A DNA stretch of 64,000 bases, taken from positions 186,001 through 250,000 of the forward strand of contig NZ_BIMB01000003.1 in the NCBI RefSeq assembly GCF_004000865.1, in the 5' to 3' direction. Positions within the stretch are counted from its first letter, which is position 1. Each line of letters opens with the position of its first letter. Shown here in pieces: positions 1 to 9,800 of this stretch. A model generated the notes under the pieces. That model ran no database searches. It had not been told where the DNA came from and was given only the letters and a program-made list of their open reading frames with translations. Source of the stretch: Paenibacillus elgii NBRC 100335 (lineage in GTDB: Bacteria > Bacillota > Bacilli > Paenibacillales > NBRC-103111). Position numbers and translations under genes: made by a program.

Positions 1-241
1 AAGTCGGCTCGATCAACCAGCGGCCGTTTTGATCCAGATACCCCCATTTTTCGTTTAAGTCTTGGGCTGCGGTAATGTAACCTCCCTTACCATTTGAAGT
101 AAAGTTATGTACTTTAAGCAAATTCGGCTCGCGAACAAGATTTCCGTTCACGTCAATCAGCGCATAACGTAGTCCGAGCGATTTTGCAAATGAAAAACGT
201 ACGACATAGGGCGGATGAACCACGTTGCTATTTTCCGTCAT
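1..241 (-). CDS. WG-repeat protein, 5' part only (runs off the left edge)
   Basis: Reading leftward from an ATG at 241 there is an open frame to base 1, about 80 residues. It contains two imperfect repeats of the WG type: one around residues 30-45 (RYALIDVNGNLV, arginine replacing the Trp-Gly turn) and a clearer one around residues 65-80 (KWGYLDQNGRWLIEPT). WG repeats form short beta hairpins, often in bacterial proteins of unknown role. The ATG overlaps the TGA stop of the upstream LysR gene (ATGA at 238-241), and the ribosome site GAGGAGAAG lies inside the LysR 3' end, so the two genes look translationally coupled. The function is unknown, and the C-terminus lies outside the window. Confidence 0.75.
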   Translation of the reverse strand, partial: MTENSNVVHPPYVVRFSFAKSLGLRYALIDVNGNLVREPNLLKVHNFTSNGKGGYITAAQDLNEKWGYLDQNGRWLIEPT

Positions 242-1143
242 GATAGCTTCTCCTCTGTATTAAATAGTTTGGATAGCGTCTCAAAATATTGTACCACGAC
301 CTCGCGGAATTCCAGAGCAGCCCGCGAAATGTACCGGCTCCTGTGCCATAATAAAGCGATCTCCCGTACCAATTCGTGATCCTCTACCTGAAGATAGTGA
401 ATATCTTCCCGCGGATTCCTTGCCGTGCTTGGTATAAAGCCTATGCCAATCTCTGCTTCCACAAGAGCGCTTAGTCGAGCAGGCTCGTTCCCTTCATACA
501 CATATTTAGGCGCAAACCCAGCCGATTTGCATACGGAGTCCACTAAATCGCGAGTGAGGTACCCTCTCTTTACACCGACGAACCATTCGTCCTTAAGTTC
601 CGTCAAGGATACGCTGCTTCGGTCTGCCAGCCGATGCCCCTTTGGAACAGCTACAAGAATGGGATCGTAATACACGATTTGACATTCAATGTCATCCCCT
701 TGTATAGGAGGCGAGGACAAGCAGAAATCGACCTCCCCCCGATGGAGAAGCGTAACCATTTCCTGTGTGGTCAGCATTTGCACGTGAAACTGGATATGGG
801 GATGCTTTTTCCGAAACTCTCGAAGAATATTGGGCAGCTTGCTTGCGTTGGTCACCGCCAATTCGATTGTGCCATGCTCCGGGCTGGACAAATCGCTAAG
901 CTCCTGCTTCCCCTGTTCCAATTCAAATAAAGCCCTTTCCGCACGACGAAGGAATCTGCTTCCGAACTCATTCAATCGCAGCTTCCTCCCTGTTCGATCG
1001 AATAGAGGGACCCCCAGATCCTCCTCCAGACGTTGGATCGTTTTGCTTAGCGACGATTGAGTAACGTGCAGACTTCGTGCCGCTTCGGTCACATGCTCCA
1101 ATCGAGCTACCGCAAGAAAATATTGCAGTTGAAGAAGCTCCAT
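238..1143 (-). CDS. LysR-family transcriptional regulator
   Basis: The protein is about 301 residues, the usual LysR length. The N-terminal winged helix-turn-helix (residues 1-60) has the family pattern QLQYFLAVARLEHVTEAARS, then TQSSLSKTIQRLEEDLGVPLFDR. A periplasmic-binding-like effector domain follows from about residue 90. I chose the ATG at 1143 because GGAGGTGGGG sits just before it; an in-frame ATG at 1161 lies within that leader and looks too early. It is divergent from an MFS exporter across a 113-base gap, the classic LysR plus target arrangement, so it probably controls that exporter and itself. Its stop overlaps the WG-repeat gene start. The effector is unknown. Confidence 0.9.
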   Translation of the reverse strand: MELLQLQYFLAVARLEHVTEAARSLHVTQSSLSKTIQRLEEDLGVPLFDRTGRKLRLNEFGSRFLRRAERALFELEQGKQELSDLSSPEHGTIELAVTNASKLPNILREFRKKHPHIQFHVQMLTTQEMVTLLHRGEVDFCLSSPPIQGDDIECQIVYYDPILVAVPKGHRLADRSSVSLTELKDEWFVGVKRGYLTRDLVDSVCKSAGFAPKYVYEGNEPARLSALVEAEIGIGFIPSTARNPREDIHYLQVEDHELVREIALLWHRSRYISRAALEFREVVVQYFETLSKLFNTEEKLS

Positions 1144-1199
1144 CTCCCCACCTCCATTCATTCCTTCATGTCAATGAAATCATAACATAAAATGCGTTG

Positions 1200-1211
1200 G
1201 AGTAAATACTC
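1200..1211. promoter_or_regulatory. candidate LysR operator in the lysR/MFS intergenic region
   Basis: GAGTA-AA-TACTC is a 12-base inverted repeat between the divergent LysR and MFS genes, 45 bases before the MFS start. LysR proteins bind short interrupted dyads in such gaps. The arms are only 5 bases, so chance is possible. I did not find a convincing -35/-10 pair for either gene. Confidence 0.3.
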
Positions 1212-1256
1212 GATTTCAAGTACGATATCTTTAAAACACTTCGGGGGGACTCCAAA

Positions 1257-2654
1257 ATGAATGCTCGCAGCAGGTGGTTGATGATTTCCGTTGGACTGGG
1301 GATACTATTGAACCCATTAAATTCTTCGATGGTTTCCGTTGCTATTCCCAGGCTGCAAAATGGATTCCAGCTTGACTTTACTGTTGTTTCCTGGGTTATT
1401 TTTACCTTCTATATTGCAAGTGCTGTGGCTCAACCTGTCATGGGAAGGGCCAGCGATTTATTCGGCCGCAGGAAAATATTTCTTACCGGGCTTGTTATAG
1501 CCTTCATTGCCTCATTATTAGCTCCACTATCGCCGAACTTTGGATGGCTCATCGTGTTCCGCATTGTGCAATCCATCGGGACAAGCATGATGATTTCCGT
1601 TGGAATGGCCATTGTGCGAATTCATATTACGGAGAAACAAGCGACTGCGGTGTCCGTTTTATCCATCTTCCAATCCGGGGCGGCAGCCATTGGCCCTTTT
1701 ATTGGCGGGGTTTTGATTCATTGGTGGGATTGGCCCGGTATCTTTTTCGTTAATATTCCGTTCGTGGTGGCGAGCTTTCTATGGTCTTGGAGGATAATTC
1801 CTAAAGACGAGACGCCAACATCCGTTGAACGCAAAATGTCCTTTCGCAAATGGCTGAATTTGATTGATGCGCCAGGGATTCTGCTCTTCACTGTGGGGCT
1901 GATTGCCCTGCTTGTCGGAATACTGTCGGCAAAATCATCCGGACATGTTTCATCTGGGTATGTCATTACCGGGTTGATCGGCCTCGTTGTACTGGGAGCC
2001 TTCGTACGACATGAGCTAAAAACGGCTTCGCCCTTTATTCCCTTGCGCACATTCGCCAAATATCCTGCGGTGACGTGGGTCAATGTCCAATTCATGGTCG
2101 TTAACATACTTTTTTATGCTCTCTTTTTCGGGCTTCCGTCCTATTTGCAAATGGTACGTCATATCAGCGAATTCCATACTGGAATTCTCATGCTAACCTT
2201 GGGCTTGTGCTCGCTCGTTGCTTCTCCAATGGCAGGGCGATGGATCGATAAATCGGGGCCCAGGCCGGCGTTGCTCGTGTCCGCGATTCTCATGATATTC
2301 GGGTCCGTGTGGATCGTGACCTTGAATGAATTTTCACCGGTTATCAGCGTGTGTGTGGCGTTAGCGGCATTCGGCATTAGCAACGGATTGAACAATGTCG
2401 GTATGCAAGCAGCCTTGTTCAAAAGTGCCCCAAAAGAAATCATCGGTGTAGCATCCGGATTATTTAATACCTCAAGAAACCTGGGGGCCATTATCTCTTC
2501 ATTATTGATAAGTATCGTCATGGGAGATCAGTTCAGCTTCGGGGGATTTCGCTTGCTGGGGGTTATCCTTACAGTAATTGCATTGTCCTTGGTATTCATG
2601 AGCTGGAGGCGCCGGGAGTCGGGGCAATTGGAAGAGCTTGAATTTCGTCAATGA
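1257..2654 (+). CDS. MFS transporter, DHA2 (EmrB/QacA)-like drug exporter
   Basis: The protein is 465 residues, highly hydrophobic, with an estimated 13-14 membrane segments. Family signs are the motif C-like start LNPLNSSMVSVAIPRLQ (residues 19-35), the loop 2-3 motif GRASDLFGRRKIFLTG (about 62-78), and GPFIGGVLIHWWDWPGIFFVNIPF (about 145-168, abbreviated here by its ends), typical of proton-driven 14-segment exporters. It acts in the cytoplasmic membrane and probably expels small toxic compounds. A G-rich ribosome site (cggggggact) precedes the ATG at 1257. It is divergent from a LysR gene, which probably regulates it. It lies about 2.6 kb beyond the end of the synthase operon, so export of that product is possible but unsupported. 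Confidence 0.9.
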   Translation: MNARSRWLMISVGLGILLNPLNSSMVSVAIPRLQNGFQLDFTVVSWVIFTFYIASAVAQPVMGRASDLFGRRKIFLTGLVIAFIASLLAPLSPNFGWLIVFRIVQSIGTSMMISVGMAIVRIHITEKQATAVSVLSIFQSGAAAIGPFIGGVLIHWWDWPGIFFVNIPFVVASFLWSWRIIPKDETPTSVERKMSFRKWLNLIDAPGILLFTVGLIALLVGILSAKSSGHVSSGYVITGLIGLVVLGAFVRHELKTASPFIPLRTFAKYPAVTWVNVQFMVVNILFYALFFGLPSYLQMVRHISEFHTGILMLTLGLCSLVASPMAGRWIDKSGPRPALLVSAILMIFGSVWIVTLNEFSPVISVCVALAAFGISNGLNNVGMQAALFKSAPKEIIGVASGLFNTSRNLGAIISSLLISIVMGDQFSFGGFRLLGVILTVIALSLVFMSWRRRESGQLEELEFRQ

Positions 2655-2687
2655 ACGCCTTGTAGGAATTAGATGCGCAGAATTTAT

Positions 2688-2732
2688 AAAAGACCTTGGC
2701 ACGCCGTTGTTATGCGGATGCGAAGGTCTTTT
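2688..2732. terminator. bidirectional intrinsic terminator
   Basis: AAAAGACCTT and AAGGTCTTTT form a 10-pair stem around a 25-base loop. It lies between the convergent ends of the MFS gene (stop at 2654) and the nitroreductase gene (stop at 2741), with A and T runs on both sides, so it can serve both strands. Confidence 0.8.
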
Positions 2733-2740
2733 GCATGTTC

Positions 2741-3403
2741 TTATTCGTTAGGCATTTCGTTAAAAAAAGCTATATCCTCGATTGGCAGCCTCACCGTCGG
2801 ATGACCGGGCTTCGCTGCCTTACCGATGGCGATCAGCATAACCGGAGCATACCGGTTTGATACGCCGAAGGCTTCCATGAACTTTTGTTTGTCGTAGCCA
2901 GCCATCGGTACCGTATCGTAGCCTTTGGCGCGGGCGACAAGCATGAGCTGCATCGATACTAGTCCGCCGTCGGTATAAACGATTTGGCGGACGGCCTCGG
3001 GTGGCATGCTCGAATACATGCCGGTATAGCGCTCAACAAACGATTTTGCCGTATCCGCAGGCATGAAGCCCGCATCGACAGCCTGGCCGTAAATCTTCTC
3101 GGCTATCCGGATGTTCTCGAGGTCCCCAAGAACGGCGATGACAGCCGAGGCCTCGACCACTTGCTGTTGATTGAATGCGATCGGAAGCAGCTTCTGCTTC
3201 AGCTCCGGCGAGTCGATAACGAGAAACCGCCACGGCTGCAGGTTAGCGGCCGAGGGAGCCAGCGTGGCTTGCTGCAAGATTTCACTCAATTCCTCCCGCG
3301 AAATCTTGACCTCGGGATCATAGCTGCGAACCGACCGGCGTTCTCGAATAACATCAAAAAAAGATTGTTGCTCCATCGTTTGCGACGGTTGTGAAACGGA
3401 CAT
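2741..3403 (-). CDS. nitroreductase-family NAD(P)H:FMN oxidoreductase
   Basis: The protein is about 220 residues. The start RERRSVRSYDPE (about residues 20-32), the segment APSAANLQPWRFLV (about 49-62) and the ending with a short Pro-rich IGKAAKPGHPTVRLP are standard in FMN-binding nitroreductases, which work as cytoplasmic homodimers on nitroaromatics, quinones or other electrophiles. I chose the ATG at 3403 because AGGAGGAGAG stands 6 bases before it; the open frame extends 29 codons further but through the intergenic operator region. It is divergent from a TetR regulator, with three dyads between the genes, so repression by that TetR, relieved by a toxic compound, is likely. The substrate is unknown. 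Confidence 0.9.
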   Translation of the reverse strand: MSVSQPSQTMEQQSFFDVIRERRSVRSYDPEVKISREELSEILQQATLAPSAANLQPWRFLVIDSPELKQKLLPIAFNQQQVVEASAVIAVLGDLENIRIAEKIYGQAVDAGFMPADTAKSFVERYTGMYSSMPPEAVRQIVYTDGGLVSMQLMLVARAKGYDTVPMAGYDKQKFMEAFGVSNRYAPVMLIAIGKAAKPGHPTVRLPIEDIAFFNEMPNE

Positions 3404-3450
3404 GCTTCTCTCCTCCTCTTGAGAAAATCGATATTTAGCATTCTGCTTTA

Positions 3451-3553
3451 AAACAACATTAGTTGTTTGTGCAACACGTGTTGTATTCATATGTTATAAT
3501 AAGAACTGAATGGCACGCAATCATCAATATCAATGAAACGTTGTATAAACAAC
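3451..3553. promoter_or_regulatory. cluster of three related dyads, probable TetR operators
   Basis: Between the divergent nitroreductase and tetR starts there are three inverted repeats built on the same half site: AAACAAC-ATTA-GTTGTTT (3451-3468), the perfect 12-base palindrome CAACACGTGTTG (3472-3483), and GTTGT-ATAA-ACAAC (3540-3553). All share the ACAAC/GTTGT arm. A consensus -10 TATAAT for the rightward gene is at 3495-3500, just after the second dyad. Binding at the first two would cover both promoters; the third would block early tetR transcription. Confidence 0.6.
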
Positions 3554-3597
3554 ACCATCTCTATAATGTCGTTTTAGTTAGGAGGTCTCCAGCCCAC

Positions 3598-4185
3598 ATG
3601 ACAATTAAAAAGAATGAAGCTGATCCTCGCGTGATACGTACACGGCGACTCCTTCAGGACGCTTTCACTTCATTACTTCAAGAAAAAGATTTCGAATCGA
3701 TAACCGTTAGGGATATTACAGAGAGGGCTACGGTGAACAGAGCGACCTTCTATGCGCATTTTGCAGATAAATTCGAAATTCTGGAGTCCAAATTAACGGA
3801 ATCTTTTATGGCCATCATAAATCGTAGAATAAGCGGTCACGAAATATTAAATGAAGAAACAATTCAGAGTATTTTTCTGGCTGTATGCGATTTTCACGAG
3901 AATTTAAGCGCCATGTGCAAAAGAAGCTATAAACCGCTTGGACCTGTATTCGAAATTCAAATAAAGGAAAAAATTCAAGCGATACTTCTTTCCTTTGTAG
4001 ACAAAGACAAGATGCTTTCGAGTCCAAACGCGCAATTAATCAATACAGCTTCCATCATGTTAAGTTGGGGGATGTACGGGGCCGCTTACGTTTGGAACAA
4101 AGAGGGGCGTCTACTACCTGCAGAATCATTCGTTAAACAGACTATGCCTTTAGTGATGAACGGCGCCAAAGAACTGCTGGGCTAG
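3598..4185 (+). CDS. TetR/AcrR-family transcriptional repressor
   Basis: The protein is 195 residues, typical for TetR. The N-terminal DNA-binding domain (residues 10-60) reads RVIRTRRLLQDAFTSLL, then ITVRDITERATVNRATFYAHFADK, the usual helix-turn-helix with RATFYAHF as recognition helix end. The C-terminal helical ligand domain ends near residue 195. The start at 3598 follows an AGGAGG site (ttaggaggtct); the open frame runs 45 codons further up but through the operator region. It likely represses the divergent nitroreductase gene and itself. The ligand is unknown. Confidence 0.9.
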   Translation: MTIKKNEADPRVIRTRRLLQDAFTSLLQEKDFESITVRDITERATVNRATFYAHFADKFEILESKLTESFMAIINRRISGHEILNEETIQSIFLAVCDFHENLSAMCKRSYKPLGPVFEIQIKEKIQAILLSFVDKDKMLSSPNAQLINTASIMLSWGMYGAAYVWNKEGRLLPAESFVKQTMPLVMNGAKELLG

Positions 4186-4245
4186 GAAGCGTGGAATTTC
4201 TGCACATTACAGCTCTGATTGGGAACAATCCCTTCCATACGAAAA

Positions 4246-4268
4246 AACGCAGCCTTTTCGGCTGCGTT
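4246..4268 (+). terminator. intrinsic terminator after tetR
   Basis: AACGCAGCC and GGCTGCGTT form a perfect 9-pair stem with a 5-base loop, flanked by an A run before and ACATTTTTTC after. It lies 60 bases past the tetR stop and may also end leftward transcription of the gene ending at 4378. Confidence 0.85.
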
Positions 4269-4377
4269 ACATTTTTTCATAATGAATGATGTCCACTAAT
4301 TGAATAAAAATAAAACAGACCATATTGGCCAACTGCAAGCTCCTTGAACATTCGTTACTCCATTATTCGTTACTCCA

Positions 4378-5091
4378 TTACCAATGCTTGACGTCAATCG
4401 AGCCCATTCCTGCCACAGCCGTTATTTCCGACCCGGAAGATGTCGTTATCCGTTTCGTTCGGGGCAAAACCCCTTCATCGTGAGCGGCGAATTCGACAGC
4501 GGGCAAGAGCAAGTCGATTCCGCCGAATCCGCAGTGCACGTGAATACGATTCGGGCCGGCCAGCTCGGTCCATCCCAGCGTAGCGCTTCCTACGTTCAGC
4601 CGGAGTTCCGCCTCTCCTTGCAATTCGTTCAACGAAACATCTCCTGTTTGCAGCTTGATCCGCACCTTGGAAGAGTGCGTAATCCCGGACACTTCGCCGA
4701 ATGTCCCCCGGATGTCAATGTCGCCCCGGCCTCCGTCCAAGATCACGACACCCGCCGTGAATTTCGCCAGAACCTTCGTTTCCGGAGGGACATGAACTTC
4801 AATGAGAATTTTTTGCTTTTGTCCGTTTTTAAGGTAAGAGACAAAGTTGCTTCCCTCATACCGCAGTGCGCCGCCGGAGCAGAACAACCGTTGGGGCAGC
4901 AGATGGGATTCGCCGGCGGCCACAACTCTAATCTCATCCTCCGCATCAAAACAAATCAGCATGTTACCCAGCGTATGCACATCGATGCGAAATTCCCGGA
5001 TCCCCTCGGCGGGAAACCGCTGATCGATTTGGGCGTTCCTGATCGCTCCTTTCGGAAACGTTGACAGGGATTTAGGCGTTCTTAAGGCCAT
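4378..5091 (-). CDS. DUF4097-like beta-strand repeat protein, unknown function
   Basis: The protein is 237 residues with no signal peptide or membrane segment. From about residue 90 it is a run of short alternating strands with patterns such as VPPETKVLAKFTAGVVILDG, GDIDIRGTFGEVSG, GDVSLNELQGEAELRLNVG and GFGGIDLLLPA. This resembles the adhesin-like DUF4097 family, thought to form a beta solenoid. The C-terminus ends in GMGSIDVKHW, another strand of the same rhythm. An AAGGAG ribosome site is 10 bases before the ATG. It lies downstream of the synthase operon on the same strand, but a hairpin at 5188-5223 separates them, so it is probably not part of the pathway. No function is known. Confidence 0.6.
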   Translation of the reverse strand: MALRTPKSLSTFPKGAIRNAQIDQRFPAEGIREFRIDVHTLGNMLICFDAEDEIRVVAAGESHLLPQRLFCSGGALRYEGSNFVSYLKNGQKQKILIEVHVPPETKVLAKFTAGVVILDGGRGDIDIRGTFGEVSGITHSSKVRIKLQTGDVSLNELQGEAELRLNVGSATLGWTELAGPNRIHVHCGFGGIDLLLPAVEFAAHDEGVLPRTKRITTSSGSEITAVAGMGSIDVKHW

Positions 5092-5187
5092 GGTACCTCA
5101 CTCCTTTATAGGAAGGGATCCACGAAAACACAGGATTCCTTTATATGTAATTTATACCAAAACATATCGATCGAAACAATGAGCAAA

Positions 5188-5223
5188 CCGCCCCGTAAAG
5201 CAGCACGCCCTACGGAACGGCGG
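5188..5223 (-). terminator. strong hairpin ending the biosynthetic operon (candidate terminator)
   Basis: On the minus strand CCGCC-GTT-CCGTA pairs with TACGG-GGCGG, ten GC-rich pairs with a 3-base bulge and a loop of about 13 bases, starting 12 bases past the decarboxylase stop. The tail (TTTGCTCATTGTTTC) has only broken T runs, so termination may be incomplete. Confidence 0.55.
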
Positions 5224-5234
5224 CACAGCTCCCA

Positions 5235-6836
5235 CTAGCTGAACGAAAGCTCCAATTCCTCGGCGATCGTCTGCTGAAGGTCCAAGATGTTCTTAATATG
5301 CTCTTCCGTCGTTAACGGATTGGCTAGGATGACCCGTAATACGACGATGGATTCCGGCAGCCCTTCGATACCGGACAGCGTAGTGCGGGAGACGAAGGAC
5401 TCCCCTTGCCGTCCCTGCACTTCCTGAAGACGCTCATTGAACCGGTTAATCCGGTTGTGCTCCTCGGGGGTCAGCGTGCCGTTCCGTACCGCTTCACGCA
5501 GCGCCGCGGGAATGTAACGATAGGTTAAAATATTGATTTCCGGTTCCCCGATCAGCTCGAAGGCGTGATGCCCGGCAAGCAGATCGGCCATCCAACGGGT
5601 TTTGCGAATGCCTTCATCGAGCAAATAGCCGTAGCCTTCCCGGCCCAGCAAATGAAGTCCTGCATGCAGAAACACCGACATCGCCGGACGGGACCCCTCC
5701 AGAGATCGCCGTCCCAAATCGGCGGAGCCCCCGCGGATGATGTACTGCGCTTTTTTCTCGATCAGTGCCGCGGCTAACGGATCCTTCAGCAGGAGCAGAC
5801 CCGTGCCCATCGGCAAATACATCTGCTTGTGCCCGTCGATGGTGACGGTGTCCGCCCATTCGATCCCCCGGAGCTTATGAGCGTGGGCGTCCGACAGCAG
5901 CAGCGGACCTCCCCAAGCGGCGTCCACATGAAAATGAATACGTTCCGCGCGGGCCATTCGTGCTAATTCTTGCAGCGGATCGATGGCTCCGCTTTCCGTT
6001 GTGCCGGCGATGCCGACGATGGCGAGGACCCGATCCCCCCGTTCGCGGCAAGCGGCGATCTCCTTCGCCAGCTTCGACAGATCGATCCGGCCGCGGGAGT
6101 CGCAGCCGATCCGAATCACGCCATCGCTCCCCAAGCCGAGAATATCCGCGGCCTTATCGATCGAGTAATGCATCAAGGACGAGCCTAGGATGACGCCCCG
6201 CCGGTAGCCGTTCTTGTGCAGCGCCAGCGCGTACCCGTCCCGCTTCACGTCCGTTTCCGGCGAAAGCAGTGCCGCATTGCGCGCGATCCACAGGGCGGTG
6301 AGGTTCGAAACCGTCCCGCCCGAAGTCATCATGCCCAGCGTGCTTTCGGGATGTTGCCCGTGCTCGGCATAAAAGGATTCATTGCAGCCATAGACCTGAT
6401 GATGCATGAACGCAAGCGCTTGCCGCTCGAGTACGGTGAACGACTTGGACGTTTCCACTTTGACCACGTTTTGGTTTAAAGCCGTGAGCAGTCGGCTCAG
6501 CGGCCTGAAAAACATCGGCAGCGCCGAGGTCATATGGCCGATAAAATTGGGGGATGACGTATTGATGGAATGTGGCACGACCTCACGAATCAAGCGGCTC
6601 ATATACGCTTCGGGATGTAGCACGCTCCCGGGAACGGCTTCTTCCTGTCGAAGCAGAGACAGCCGCTCCAATGCCGTATCCGTCGTGACACGCGGTGCCC
6701 CATATAACCCTTCAATCACTTCCGTGATGTATCGGTCCAGTCTCTCCTCCACGGCATGCTGATCCGCGGACGGCTCGAACGCCAAGCGAAGATACTCCCT
6801 AATTTCGAGAAGCGGCTGGATATACAATGGTTCCAT
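5235..6836 (-). CDS. group II PLP-dependent amino acid decarboxylase, possible aspartate 1-decarboxylase (beta-alanine supply)
   Basis: The protein is about 533 residues, a fold type I PLP enzyme of the glutamate/aromatic amino acid decarboxylase group. Seen motifs are MTSGGTVSNLTALWIARN (cofactor phosphate region, about residue 160-180), HVDAAWGGPLL (Asp that contacts the PLP ring nitrogen, near 305) and the lysine of TIDGHKQMYLPMGTG (about 334) that forms the Schiff base. Length and these motifs resemble the PanP-like pyridoxal aspartate 1-decarboxylases, which make beta-alanine; that assignment is inference. It is the last gene of the synthase operon, and the preceding open frame extends to a GTG at 6848 overlapping the NRPS stop (GTGA). 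I prefer ATG 6836, which has GAGGA at good spacing. Its operon contains an adenylation domain with a beta-alanine-type code, which fits. Confidence 0.85.
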   Translation of the reverse strand: MEPLYIQPLLEIREYLRLAFEPSADQHAVEERLDRYITEVIEGLYGAPRVTTDTALERLSLLRQEEAVPGSVLHPEAYMSRLIREVVPHSINTSSPNFIGHMTSALPMFFRPLSRLLTALNQNVVKVETSKSFTVLERQALAFMHHQVYGCNESFYAEHGQHPESTLGMMTSGGTVSNLTALWIARNAALLSPETDVKRDGYALALHKNGYRRGVILGSSLMHYSIDKAADILGLGSDGVIRIGCDSRGRIDLSKLAKEIAACRERGDRVLAIVGIAGTTESGAIDPLQELARMARAERIHFHVDAAWGGPLLLSDAHAHKLRGIEWADTVTIDGHKQMYLPMGTGLLLLKDPLAAALIEKKAQYIIRGGSADLGRRSLEGSRPAMSVFLHAGLHLLGREGYGYLLDEGIRKTRWMADLLAGHHAFELIGEPEINILTYRYIPAALREAVRNGTLTPEEHNRINRFNERLQEVQGRQGESFVSRTTLSGIEGLPESIVVLRVILANPLTTEEHIKNILDLQQTIAEELELSFS

Positions 6837-6844
6837 AGCTTTCC

Positions 6845-9800
6845 TCACGCTCCCTGATGGCCTGTCTTTCCGCTGCTAGGCTGCGGCAGGAACCCGGTTT
6901 GGACAAAATAAGTAAGGTAGGTGCTCATCAAGGATCGGTCCAGCTTCGGACACGTTACGCCGCTTCCCTTCAAGCCCTGATGAAGATGGGTGCAATCGTA
7001 GACAACCTGGAATTCCGACATGCCGTCCCCCCAGTCGCCTTCGAGGAGCGGCAGAACCGCCTTCGCCGCCTGATCTCCAGACTCGGCCGCCGCCTGTAAG
7101 ATCCGTTCGTGCCAAATCCCGTAAGGTACCGTCCGGAGAGCATACCCGTAGTCGGCCAAGCTTTCGATCACCTCGCTCCACGTGGTCCGCGTCGGATTTA
7201 CGAGATGGTACGCGCGGCCGTCTGGCATCTCCGCCCCCGATAGATGGACAATCGCCCGAGCCGCGAAATCCGCGGGCACGATCTCCAGCTCCGCTTCCAT
7301 AGCGGGAATGAGGCCCAACTGCAGCGAGGCTTTGATGATCAGCCACATAAAATCGCTCGATTGGCAGCGGCCCGTTACGCTGTCTCCCCAAATACGGCCC
7401 GGTCGGTAAATGAGCGCGGGCAGTCCCGAGCAAGCGGCTTCCAGCACCATCCGCTCCGCAACCCATTTGCTCTGGGTATAGCCAAGCCTAAGGTCTTCGG
7501 GATGCTGCGGCAGGTCCTTCTCCAACAAAACGCCGTCCTTGATATCGCGTCCCGAGAACACGTGCGTGGTCGAGACGAAGTGTAACGTTTTGAAACGTCC
7601 GGTATTCGCCAGCCGGATCATTTCCCGGGTTCCCAGAACATTCGCTGCCTTGTGCTCGACATAAGGCGCGATAAAATGCACCATGCTGCCGTTATGATAA
7701 AGGGCGTCCATCTGCCCGGCCAGCCGCTCGAAGGCCGCTTCGGACAACCCCAGCCTCTCCTGCCCGAGATCGCCGGGAATGACCCTAACACGCTCCGAGA
7801 CTGCTTCGTCGCGAATCCCGTATTTGGCAAGATTGGGTTGCAGCCGCCGCATGGCCTCCTCTTCGTTGCGCCCGCGGACAAGGCAGAAAATATCGGCCGC
7901 CGTGCTTCGCAGCAACTCGCGCAGCAGGAAGGCTCCAAGGAAGCCCGTGGCTCCCGTCAGCAAAATGTTTTGCACAGGTCTGCTCGCTTGACCGGCCGTT
8001 CCCGGATCACGAATGTCAAATGGAAGGCTGCTCTCGCTCCATAAATCAAGCCGCGAAGCGACAAGCTCTCCCTGACCGCTTTGGATAGCTTCGACGGCGG
8101 CGCTCATCCACTCGATGGTTGGCGTCTCAAACAGCACACGCAGCGGAATTTCGATGCTGAGTTCGTCGCGCAGCTTGAAAATAAGCTGGGTGGCGAGCAA
8201 AGAGTGGCCTCCCAGCTCGAAGAAGCTGTCCAGGACGCCGATTTGCGGGATACCCAGCACGCTGCTCCAAAGCTCGGCAAGCCGCCGCTCGAGCAGAGTA
8301 CGGGGTTCGACATACGGATTTTCCAGCTCCGGACGTTCGCGGCCCGGGGCCGGCAGCGCCGCCCTGTCGATTTTGCCGTTGGAAGTAAGTGGGAACGTAC
8401 GTACGGTAACGCAGGCGGACGGAATGAAATAATCCGGGAGACGCTCCTTCAGCAGGCTGCGCAGCTCCGGACTTAGTCCGCCGGGTGCTGCAAGCTTCAC
8501 CGGCCGGTTGGCGTATGCGCCCCATTCTTCGCTTCCTTTCGATTTTCCGCTTCCCGTCTGGACGATTCGTTTGTCCGGTGACAAGTCCCGACGGGTACAG
8601 ATTACATCGAAGCGGTCTTCCCGGCCGGGGCCCGCCCAATGGATCGCGATATCGTAAGGAAGGGAACGCTCCAGCTCGACAAAGGCCATGGGATCAACGG
8701 CGTCCTCCCCCACCTCTTCCAGAAAGCCCCGCAGCCTGGCGTTGGGGACGCCGCGGATCGCAACGGCTTCCGCGTCCTGTCCGGCCAGCTTTTGCAGCGC
8801 GCTCTCCGCGTCCCGAACGGAGGTCCAAGGAAGCAGTAGCGGTTCAACCGTCCGCTGCTCCGAGGCGCTCACGCGCAGCAGGACATCGTAGCGGAACCGT
8901 GTCAATTCGTTGCAGCGGCTTCCGCGCTTCCACTGAATTTCCGCATGGGCAAACTGCGGCTTGCTTTCGGCCAGCTTTACAAAAAGCTGCGGATCGAGAA
9001 GCAGCTCATGCTCGCGTTCCATCCGCTCCTTCACCCGGGAGCTTCGTTCCTCCGGCGTGAGCGCCCGTCTCGCCTTGAACTGCTCCACCGAACCATAAAA
9101 TGCTTCCTGCAGCGGCAAGCTCCGCACATCCCCGATAAATACGGTGCCTCCGGGACGAACGGCCCGCACGGCGGCATTGAGCACTTCCAGAAAATACTCC
9201 ACGCTCGGGAAATATTGGATGACCGAGTTAAGTATGACCAGATCATAAGAGCCCGGTTCTATTCCCTCCGTATGATGGGCCGGCTGCTGCCGGAGGCTCA
9301 CCTGCGGCAGCTTCTCCGTCAGCGTTTCCAGCCGCCGGATCGCCGTTAACGAAATGTCGGTTCCCATGTAATGCTCGCACGCCGGTGCCACCCGGAAAAG
9401 CAGCAGCCCCGTCCCGCAGCCCAGTTCCAGCACGCGCTTCGGCTTCGCGTCGAGCAAATGCTTTACCGTCGCGCCCACCCACTCCCGCATGTCCTCCGCA
9501 GGAAGAGGCCGGCCGTCGTACAGGCTGTTCCACCCGGCGATATTGAAATCGGCGGCTTCCGCATCCGCTCCGTTTTCGTAAGTTTGATCGAATACATGCT
9601 CCCATTGCTTCGTTATTTCCACATCGTGGCCATCCGCTTCCTTCTCGATGAGATAGGCCACCAGCTGCGGATGGCCCATGGCATCCTGCTTTACGGCCAC
9701 CACGGCATCGCGGACGGCAGCATGCTGCTTCAGCGCCGCTTCGATTTCTCCCAATTCGATGCGAAAACCGCGGATTTTAACCTGATGATCGTTGCGTCCG

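Noticed and set aside
4378-5091. DUF4097-like gene as last gene of the operon
   Set aside because: A strong hairpin and a 143-base gap separate it from the decarboxylase, and nothing links it to biosynthesis.
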